The notes under the pieces: generated by a model
What the model was told of the DNA's origin: nothing
Database searches by the model: none
What the model saw: the letters and a program-made list of their open reading frames with translations, nothing else
Shown here: piece after piece, positions 25,095 through 31,453 of the stretch
Layout: each line of letters begins with the position of its first letter
Position numbering within the stretch: position 1 is the first letter of the stretch
From: Adonisia turfae CCMR0081
Lineage (GTDB): Bacteria > Cyanobacteriota > Cyanobacteriia > Phormidesmidales > Phormidesmidaceae
Direction of reading: 5' to 3'
DNA: 44,596 nucleotides
NCBI RefSeq assembly: GCF_011009555.1
Contig: NZ_QXHD01000004.1
Span: forward strand, 6,726,578 to 6,771,173
Program-made: the position numbers and the translations under genes

Positions 25095-27792
25095 GCGATG
25101 GGTTGAGGTACTGGGAGGTGATGAGATTGATCTGTCGGCAACTGAAATAGCCGATGCCTGTTGGATGGCGATGATTCAACATCGGTTTGGTGTTGAGCAG
25201 CCCCAACGGTTACAACGTGACCCGTCAAAAGCTACCTCGTTGCCTGCGTCTACGACAACAAGTAGGCCCTCGGACACGACACAAGATGCCCCTGCCAATG
25301 AGCCGGAACGCTCTCCGTCTCCAAGTAGCGGAACCGGTGAATTAGTGACAAAACGCTCCACAAACGATACCCGCTCAGACACAAAAACGCTTAGAGTACC
25401 GACTGAATCAGCACTGCGCGATTCTTTACCCTTTGCGCAAGCCTTGCGCCCACTGATGCAGCAGCGGTCTATCGGGCAAGGTGTTCTGTTAGATGAGGCG
25501 GCAACGGTCCATAAAATTGCCGAAGAACGGGTTTGGCAGCCAGTAGCCAAACCCCGAACCGAAAATTGGTTAGATTTAGCGATCGTGGTGGATGAAAGTG
25601 CGTCCATGTTAATTTGGCGGCGCACCATCCAAGAAATTACTCGCTTTTTTAAGCATTATGGCGTTTTTCGAGATGTTCGCCTGTGGGGGCTGACAGCCCA
25701 AGATGACTCTCAACAAGAGATAAGTCAGCAACTCTATATTCGTTCTACTCCATTTTCTCCTATTCGTTCCCAGGATTTACGCCGTCCGGATAGTTTACTT
25801 GATCCGTCTGGACGCCGACTGGTGCTGATTGTGACCGATTGTGTTCATCCCCTATGGCAAACCCCTGAACTACTCAACCTGCTTAAGCTATGGGGCAGTA
25901 GTAGCCCGATGGCGATTATGCAGATGATGCCAGAGTGGCTGTGGCGGCGCACCTATTTGCGTCAGGCAACGCTAGTGAGCCTGCAAGGCAAGACGGCGGG
26001 CAGTGTGAATCAGGTCCTTGAGGTGGTGCTACCAGAGGTTACCTATCAGCGTAAATCTAAGGCCGATAGGCAGGCTGATATCAAGGTACCGATTGTTACC
26101 TTAGAGGCTGAACGGTTGCAGGCATGGACCCGGATGCTGGCCGCTCACGGGGGACATTTTACCCCTGGGCTGATTTTTAACCCCCGTGCCCAGGCGGCAA
26201 CTGTTGCGGTTGAGCAACGCCGTCAGCAAAAATCATCGAATGAAGGCACGGTGGCCCTGAGTGCCCAGGCATTTAGGGGAGTCGCGTCGCCGCTGGCGCG
26301 ACGGTTAGCCAGTTTACTGGCCGCGTCGCCTGCTATTACGTTGCCAATCATTCGGATTGTGCAGGAGATGTTGCTGCCGCAGTCTGAGCAGATCCATGTG
26401 GCAGAAGTGTTGCTAGGCGGCATTCTAAAGCCTCAAACAACCGTGACACCGGAGAGTCATCCAGATCATGTCACCTATCAGTTTGTTGAGCCTGATATTC
26501 GTTCGGCGTTGTTGGCGGAAGCGCCTGTGACGGACACTACAGTGGTGTTGTCGCGTTATATCGAAGATAATTTTAATCAATCTCTTCATGATTTTATTGT
26601 CGAGCTTCGTCGTCGCTTAAGCCGATCTGACCAGGCGACCAAAGATGAGTTAAAGCCCATTGCTACCATTGCCGCTGATGTGTTGCAGTATCGTGGGCGT
26701 GAATATGCCGATCTTGTACGGGAAGTCAGAGAGCGTTATGACGAGACATCTCGAGAGAACGAGTCTGCGGAATTAGATGAGATATCACCTGAGCAGTTCC
26801 CGCCGTTAGCTGACTTTGAGTTTAATGAGGGTGAGTATGTTGATGGTGACGAGCGGCCCACATTTCCGCCACCAACACAGTCTTATCCGTTTACGATTCT
26901 TACCCTGGAGCCTGCGCCTGAAGAGTCGCCATCCTTGGAGACGTTTGATATTACCGTTGCTACGCTTGTTGGTGGTGGTCAACAGTGGCAGATAGAGCGC
27001 CAGCAGCAGGCAGCTCGCCGCTATGTAGAGCCTTTGTCTGAGGAGATTAATCTTGAGATGGTGGCGATTCCTGGTAATAGCTTTATTATGGGGTCTCCTG
27101 ACGATGAGCCAGGGCGTTTTGACAGAGAAGGTCCTCAGCATGAGGTGAGCATTAAACCCTTCTTTATGAGCCGTTACCCGGTTACTCAGGCCCAGTGGCG
27201 GGCTGTGGTGGCCATGCCTCAGGTAGAGCATAATCTAGTAGATGCCGATCCTTCTAGCTTTAAAGGTGATACCCGTCCGGTTGAGCGTGTCTCTTGGTAT
27301 GGCGCTGTCGAATTTTGTCAGCGTCTCTCAAGGTATGCAGACCGTGAGTATCGATTGCCAACAGAGGCTGAATGGGAATATGCTTGTCGGGCTGGAACAA
27401 CCACACCGTTTCATTTTGGTGACATGATTACCACTGAAGTAGCGAACTATAGCGGTAACTCTTACGCAGGAGGGCCAGGAGGGGGAAAGCGTGATAAGAC
27501 GACACCAGTAGACTACTTTGGTTTTGCTAATGCCTATGGTCTAAGTGATATGCATGGCAATGTGTATGAATGGTGTCTAGACCACTGGCATGACAACTAT
27601 GACGATGCTCCTACAAATGGTAGTGCCTGGAAAGATAGAAAAGGGAATGCAAGTCGTGTAGTGCGCGGTGGCTCCTGGTACAACTATCCGAGGTCTTGCC
27701 GCTCCGCTTATCGCTACCTTAATGCGTCCGGCAACCGCGACTTCAATATCGGTTTTCGTGTGGTACGTCCAGCGCCCAGGAATCCTTTGTAA
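25072..27792 (+). CDS. vWA-FGE fusion protein, DGR target 2
   Basis: This is the 906-aa vWA component of the ternary system. A Ser/Thr/Pro-rich linker (about 50-110) precedes a SAV_2336-like region and a vWA domain whose MIDAS motif DESAS is at 174-178 (WLDLAIVVDESASM). A helical region follows, then an acidic linker. Residues about 660-906 are an FGE/C-type-lectin domain (MVAIPGNSFIMGSPDDEPGR, LPTEAEWEYACRAG, MHGNVYEWCLDHWHDNYDD) ending in variable repeat VR2. Two close ATGs (25072, 25087) lie inside the moxR end. Joining the switch protein to a DGR-diversified sensor suggests ligand binding directly gates the MoxR-vWA-VMAP complex. Confidence 0.9.
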   Translation: MLETLMLERWVEVLGGDEIDLSATEIADACWMAMIQHRFGVEQPQRLQRDPSKATSLPASTTTSRPSDTTQDAPANEPERSPSPSSGTGELVTKRSTNDTRSDTKTLRVPTESALRDSLPFAQALRPLMQQRSIGQGVLLDEAATVHKIAEERVWQPVAKPRTENWLDLAIVVDESASMLIWRRTIQEITRFFKHYGVFRDVRLWGLTAQDDSQQEISQQLYIRSTPFSPIRSQDLRRPDSLLDPSGRRLVLIVTDCVHPLWQTPELLNLLKLWGSSSPMAIMQMMPEWLWRRTYLRQATLVSLQGKTAGSVNQVLEVVLPEVTYQRKSKADRQADIKVPIVTLEAERLQAWTRMLAAHGGHFTPGLIFNPRAQAATVAVEQRRQQKSSNEGTVALSAQAFRGVASPLARRLASLLAASPAITLPIIRIVQEMLLPQSEQIHVAEVLLGGILKPQTTVTPESHPDHVTYQFVEPDIRSALLAEAPVTDTTVVLSRYIEDNFNQSLHDFIVELRRRLSRSDQATKDELKPIATIAADVLQYRGREYADLVREVRERYDETSRENESAELDEISPEQFPPLADFEFNEGEYVDGDERPTFPPPTQSYPFTILTLEPAPEESPSLETFDITVATLVGGGQQWQIERQQQAARRYVEPLSEEINLEMVAIPGNSFIMGSPDDEPGRFDREGPQHEVSIKPFFMSRYPVTQAQWRAVVAMPQVEHNLVDADPSSFKGDTRPVERVSWYGAVEFCQRLSRYADREYRLPTEAEWEYACRAGTTTPFHFGDMITTEVANYSGNSYAGGPGGGKRDKTTPVDYFGFANAYGLSDMHGNVYEWCLDHWHDNYDDAPTNGSAWKDRKGNASRVVRGGSWYNYPRSCRSAYRYLNASGNRDFNIGFRVVRPAPRNPL
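27665..27779 (+). repeat. DGR variable repeat VR2
   Basis: This is a 115-bp gap-free match to the template repeat. By eye, about 11 of 19 differences are at template adenines. The rest include changes at both ends and silent-type changes, so this is the most drifted of the four VRs. Confidence 0.9.
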
Positions 27793-27805
27793 CCCTTTAC
27801 CCTCT

Positions 27806-27831
27806 GGTTCTCCAGGCAGAGCCTGGGAACC
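27806..27831 (+). repeat. hairpin downstream of VR2
   Basis: GGTTCTCCAGGC-AGA-GCCTGGGAACC has the same stem as after VR1, with a different loop. It starts 26 bp past the VR. Confidence 0.6.
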
Positions 27832-27874
27832 TTGCCCTTTTGCCAACAGATAACAAGACTTTTTTATAGCGTCT

Positions 27875-28717
27875 ATGTCTTTTACCCTTGCCAGACGTCA
27901 AAGCCAAAACCAAGGTTACGAAGAGTTCTTGGCTGAAGATATTTTACCGCTGAGGATGATGCAAATCCCGGCAGGGCGCTTTATGATGGGCTCCCCAGAA
28001 GATGAGGTTGATCGATTAGATCGTGAAGGACCGCAGCATGAGGTAGCCGTCTCTCAGTTTTTTATGGCGCAATATCCGGTAACCCAGGCCCAGTGGAAAG
28101 CAGTATACGCTATGCCTCAGGTAAACCGTAAGCTAGAGGCTGATCCATCTAAGTTCAAAGGCGATCGCAACCCGGTTGAGCAAGTTTCCTGGTATGAGGC
28201 CGTGGAGTTTTGCGATCGGCTGATTATCTATACAAATCGCAACTATCGCCTGCCCACAGAGGCCGAATGGGAATATGCCTGTCGGGCAGGGACAAACACT
28301 CCGTTTTACTTTGGGCAGACGATTAATACAGACCTGGCTAACTATCGAGGGACAGACTGGAAAGAGGGAGATGGGTCTGGCGCTTATGGCGATGGCCCCA
28401 AAGGGAAATACCGCAAAAAGACGACACCGGTAGACCAGTTTGAAGGGGCCAATGCCTTTGGACTCAGCGATATGCATGGCAATGTCTATGAATGGTGTCA
28501 AGACCATTGGCATGACAATTATGACGGTGCACCCACTGATGGCAATGCTTGGGAAGATCGAGAAGAGCAGTCAGATCGTGTAGTACGCGGTGGCTCTTGT
28601 TACTACAATCCGCGGTATTGCCGCTCCGCTTGCCGCACCGAAAATACGCCCGGCTACCGCCTCAACCCTGTCGGTTTTCGAGTAGTATGTTCCGCGCCCA
28701 GGATTCCTCAAGCGTAG
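27875..28717 (+). CDS. stand-alone FGE (C-type-lectin) protein, DGR target 3
   Basis: This 280-aa protein is almost entirely one FGE-sulfatase-type domain: MMQIPAGRFMMGSPEDEVDR, YPVTQAQWKAV, LPTEAEWEYACRAG, MHGNVYEWCQDHWHDNYDG and VVRGGSCYYNPRYC. About 40 N-terminal residues have no known domain, and there is no signal peptide. The 115-bp VR3 covers residues 238-276. It lacks an effector domain and probably acts as a variable sensor subunit with the ternary complex. It lies 82 bp past the vWA-FGE gene. Confidence 0.88.
   Translation: MSFTLARRQSQNQGYEEFLAEDILPLRMMQIPAGRFMMGSPEDEVDRLDREGPQHEVAVSQFFMAQYPVTQAQWKAVYAMPQVNRKLEADPSKFKGDRNPVEQVSWYEAVEFCDRLIIYTNRNYRLPTEAEWEYACRAGTNTPFYFGQTINTDLANYRGTDWKEGDGSGAYGDGPKGKYRKKTTPVDQFEGANAFGLSDMHGNVYEWCQDHWHDNYDGAPTDGNAWEDREEQSDRVVRGGSCYYNPRYCRSACRTENTPGYRLNPVGFRVVCSAPRIPQA
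28587..28701 (+). repeat. DGR variable repeat VR3
   Basis: This is a 115-bp gap-free match to the template repeat. By eye about 12 of 17 differences are at template adenines (for example AAC to CTC, AAT to CCT, TAC to TGC). Confidence 0.92.
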
Positions 28718-28743
28718 ACCAATTTGCCCTTTACCCTCTTTCT

Positions 28744-28758
28744 CCAGGCTATGCCTGG
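28744..28758 (+). repeat. eroded hairpin downstream of VR3
   Basis: CCAGGC-TAT-GCCTGG is the inner stem of the hairpins seen after VR1 and VR2; the outer GGTTC/GAACC arms are lost. VR4 has no such hairpin at all. Confidence 0.45.
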
Positions 28759-28789
28759 AAACCTTGCCCTTTAGCCCTTTGCCAAAAGC

Positions 28790-29624
28790 TTAAAACAGCT
28801 CTTCTTCTATTTCATCTTCTCTAATAAACGTATGACGCTCAAACACCTTTTGCCGTAGCCGATAGGTGTCACCATGTTTCAGATGGGCTTCCCAGCTTTG
28901 CAGCCGCTGCACTAGGGGCTTCAGCGTAATGTCTCCGGCAGCATACTGCCGCTGTAGTGCTTTGAGTCGTCGTCGGGCTCTACGCACGTTATCATTACGC
29001 ACTCGGATCCGGTCTGGCAGGATGCGAAATCCAACAAAGTTAACACCATAGCGGGTTTCAGATAGCTGACTCTTAATCAGGTGCATTTTGAGCCGTAGGG
29101 TGGCCAGATAGTCTTCCATGGCCAGACGTGCGTTAGCCAGTTCTTGGCGATCATCCGAGAAGACTGCAAAATCGTCTACGTAACGCAGATAGTGTTTGAG
29201 CTTGAGCTGGCGCTTGGTGAAATGGTCAAAAGGACTGAGGTACAAATTAGCCAAGAACTGACTGGTAAGGTTGCCGATGGGGAGACCTCGACGGCGCATA
29301 ACTGGTGTCAGTAGATCATCTCAATGTTCTATCTAGTAGGGGAACGATCACATTACACAGGGCATGGTGGACCACCCGGTCCCGATAGGGAGCTGCCGAA
29401 ATCATGCAGGGTTTGGGATCGCGAATTCTAAAGGTGCGGTATCTGCCTGGTTGATACGTTAGGGTTTTTAGTTCCGTATGTAGGCGAAGAAGTTCCTGTT
29501 CCAGGCGGTCATTAAATGCAAGTACATTGGGCCGGAATCGCTTGGCTTTTTGAGCTTGCCGGGATGCCATCAGCAGATTATCGAAGGCGATCACTTGGGG
29601 CCAGAGGTTACCATGACGTTTCAT
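28790..29624 (-). pseudogene. DGR reverse transcriptase, internal deletion and frameshift
   Basis: The 5' part (29624-29316, 102 aa) carries the start of a DGR-type RT: FDNLLMASRQAQKAKRFRPN, RTFRIRDPKPCMISAAPYRD and RVVHHALCNVIVPLLDRTLR, then TGA. The 3' part (open from 29320 to 28790) is one frame off and resumes with DDLLTPVMRRRGLPIGNLTS, then LRYVDDFAVFSDD with the catalytic YVDD and a normal C-terminal end. Compared with intact DGR RTs, roughly 80-90 residues are missing, including the FxxxDxxxxF motif with the first catalytic Asp. The enzyme cannot be functional as encoded. The start overlaps the avd stop (ATGA), so the pair was co-translated. Confidence 0.88.
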
Positions 29625-29971
29625 GGCCTTGCCTGCTGCTGTCGTATCCAGCCGCCCAGGTCGGTGCCAATAGCATTGATCAGCTTCCCCACGTACTGAT
29701 AGCGCTTATGGGAGAGCAGATCAAAGTCTAAGAGCAGTCGGGTTTGATAGCGCAGCACATCAAGCTCGCTATTGAGATGCTGAAGCTGCGGCAGTTTATT
29801 TCGTTGGTATCTTGCCAGCACCAGACCTTCTAGCAGATCATAGAGGCCCGTTATGATGCGATTTCCCAACTGAAACCGATGGTCCCGAGGGAGCCGATTA
29901 AGAATCGGAACATACCATTTGATCAGATCGTAGGTTTTCTGGATAATAGGCAACTCGGCAGCCATTGGCAT
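29621..29971 (-). CDS. avd: DGR accessory variability determinant (Avd)
   Basis: This helical protein of about 116 residues has the bAvd/four-helix-bundle (S23-like) pattern: LPIIQKTYDLIKWYVPILNR, LPRDHRFQLGNRIITGLYDL and YQYVGKLINAIGTDLGGWIR. Avd forms a basic pentamer that binds the RT and template RNA in DGRs. ATG 29971 and ATG 29965 are both possible starts. It overlaps the RT start by 4 bp and appears intact although the RT is not. Confidence 0.87.
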   Translation of the reverse strand: MPMAAELPIIQKTYDLIKWYVPILNRLPRDHRFQLGNRIITGLYDLLEGLVLARYQRNKLPQLQHLNSELDVLRYQTRLLLDFDLLSHKRYQYVGKLINAIGTDLGGWIRQQQARP

Positions 29972-30088
29972 CAAGCTTGCGTGCTAACGATGTCATTCAG
30001 AATGCCCAGAGTCCATGTAGCGTTTTGTCTCAGGGGGTTAGGCTTTATAGCTAGGGCGTCTATGCTAAAAAGTGGGGTAGGCCGCAGA

Positions 30089-30203
30089 GCGGTGGCGCTT
30101 GGAACAACAATCCGAGGTATTGCCGCTCCGCTTACCGCAACAACAATACGCCCGGCAACCGCAACAACAATATCGGTTTTCGTGTAGTATGTTCTGCGCC
30201 CAG
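30089..30203 (+). repeat. DGR template repeat (TR)
   Basis: This 115-bp segment is non-coding in context and resembles the end of an FGE gene, but with AAC and AAT codons at every position that varies in the four VRs (three AACAACAAT clusters plus single AACs). Adenine-rich variable positions are the signature of a DGR template. It reads in the same direction as the VRs and opposite to avd and RT, so the template RNA must be transcribed rightward from the 29975-30088 gap. I see no convincing promoter there. Confidence 0.93.
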
Positions 30204-30218
30204 CACTCTTCTATCGCT

Positions 30219-30242
30219 GGTTCCTTGGCTCCGCCTGGGAAC
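30219..30242 (+). repeat. imperfect hairpin downstream of the TR
   Basis: GGTTCCTTGGC-TCC-GCCTGGGAAC is a variant of the hairpins after VR1 and VR2, with two changed stem positions. It may be part of the template RNA structure, or a relic of the duplication that made the TR from a VR region. The rest of 30243-30404 shows no gene. Confidence 0.45.
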
Positions 30243-30404
30243 TGAGCCGGTCAGAATTGGCAGATGGGAATCTGTCGAGCGTACCCCAGAGGAGTCCAGA
30301 GCCTATTCCAGCGATGCCCATTGAGGCATCCAAAAATCAAACCGAGCCAGTTACTTTGGTAGGGAAACCGAAGACTTAGCTGGCTCTGCAATCTTTTGCT
30401 GTGT

Positions 30405-31229
30405 ATGCCCCAAACTCTTCGTCGAACTCCTCGCACTGGTCGGGGATATATTGAACCTAAATTAGAAGTATCTGCGGCCCTGCCGCTTCATATGGTGCTG
30501 ATACCTGGAGGGTCCTTTATGATGGGGTCGCCTGAAGACGAGGAAGGATATGAGGAGTCTGAAAGTCCTCTACATAAGGTGACTGTGTCACCATTTTTTA
30601 TGGCACGTTATCCGGTCACCCAGGCTCAGTGGAAGGCGGTAGTAGCAATTGATCAAGGCGGGAGTAAGCTAACGGCTGATCCTTCTTATTTTAAGGGGGG
30701 TAACCATCCTGTAGAGACCGTATCCTGGTATGACGCGATTGAGTTCTGTGCGCGTCTAAAGCAGCATACCGATCGCCCGTATCGCCTTCCCACTGAAGCG
30801 GAGTGGGAGTATGCCTGCCGAGCGGGTAAGTCTACTCCCTTTGCCTTTGGGAATACCATCAGTCCCGAGGGCGTTAACTATAACGGAAACCATACCTATG
30901 GTGATGGTGCTAAGGGTGAATACCGAGAAAAAACAACACCCGTAGATCACTTTGATATTGCGAATGCGTTTGGCTTAAGTGATACGCATGGCAATGTCGA
31001 TGAATGGTGTCAAGACCATTGGCACAGCAACTATGAAGGGGCACCCACCGATGGCAGTGCTTGGGGAGACAAAGAAGAGGATTTAGGGCGTGTAGTACGC
31101 GGTGGCTCTTGGGGCAGCGATCCGAGGTATTGTCGCTCCGCTTCCCGTGACAGCCTTACGCCCGGCATCCGCAGCAGCTATATCGGTTTTCGTGTAGTAT
31201 GTTCAGCGCCCAGGATTCCTCAAGCGTAG
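30405..31229 (+). CDS. stand-alone FGE (C-type-lectin) protein, DGR target 4
   Basis: From the ATG at 30405 the protein has 274 residues; the frame is open three codons upstream from a TTG. It is one FGE-type domain: MVLIPGGSFMMGSPEDEEGY, YPVTQAQWKAVVA, LPTEAEWEYACRAG, THGNVDEWCQDHWHSNYEG and VVRGGSWGSDPRYC. Met is replaced by Thr and Tyr by Asp in the usual MHGNVYEWC motif. VR4 covers residues 232-270. It has no signal peptide and no effector domain, like target 3. Confidence 0.88.
   Translation: MPQTLRRTPRTGRGYIEPKLEVSAALPLHMVLIPGGSFMMGSPEDEEGYEESESPLHKVTVSPFFMARYPVTQAQWKAVVAIDQGGSKLTADPSYFKGGNHPVETVSWYDAIEFCARLKQHTDRPYRLPTEAEWEYACRAGKSTPFAFGNTISPEGVNYNGNHTYGDGAKGEYREKTTPVDHFDIANAFGLSDTHGNVDEWCQDHWHSNYEGAPTDGSAWGDKEEDLGRVVRGGSWGSDPRYCRSASRDSLTPGIRSSYIGFRVVCSAPRIPQA
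31099..31213 (+). repeat. DGR variable repeat VR4
   Basis: This is a 115-bp gap-free match to the template repeat. By eye 13 of 17 differences are at template adenines (for example AAC to GGC, AAC to AGC, AAT to CTT). No hairpin follows it, unlike VR1-VR3. Confidence 0.93.
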
Positions 31230-31453
31230 AACAATTTGCCCTTTACCATCTCTTGCGCTTTTGCTCTTTGCAGAGAAAAACTGTTTCACTTCACGAATGG
31301 AATTTGGGGTTCTGAAAAGAACATACAGACTCACTGGACTAAATCGGGCATATTTTGCTCAACTGTCACACCCCTCAACCCCTGATTCAATAGTTGAGTG
31401 CCTACGCTGAAACCCTTATAACTCCGTTGACTAGTTGCGGGCGTTGCAGATAG

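Noticed and set aside
29879..30187. Plus-strand 102-codon frame across the avd start and the template repeat
   Set aside because: It runs antisense to avd and then through the TR, whose protein-like appearance comes from being a copy of an FGE gene end. No ribosome-binding site or family match.
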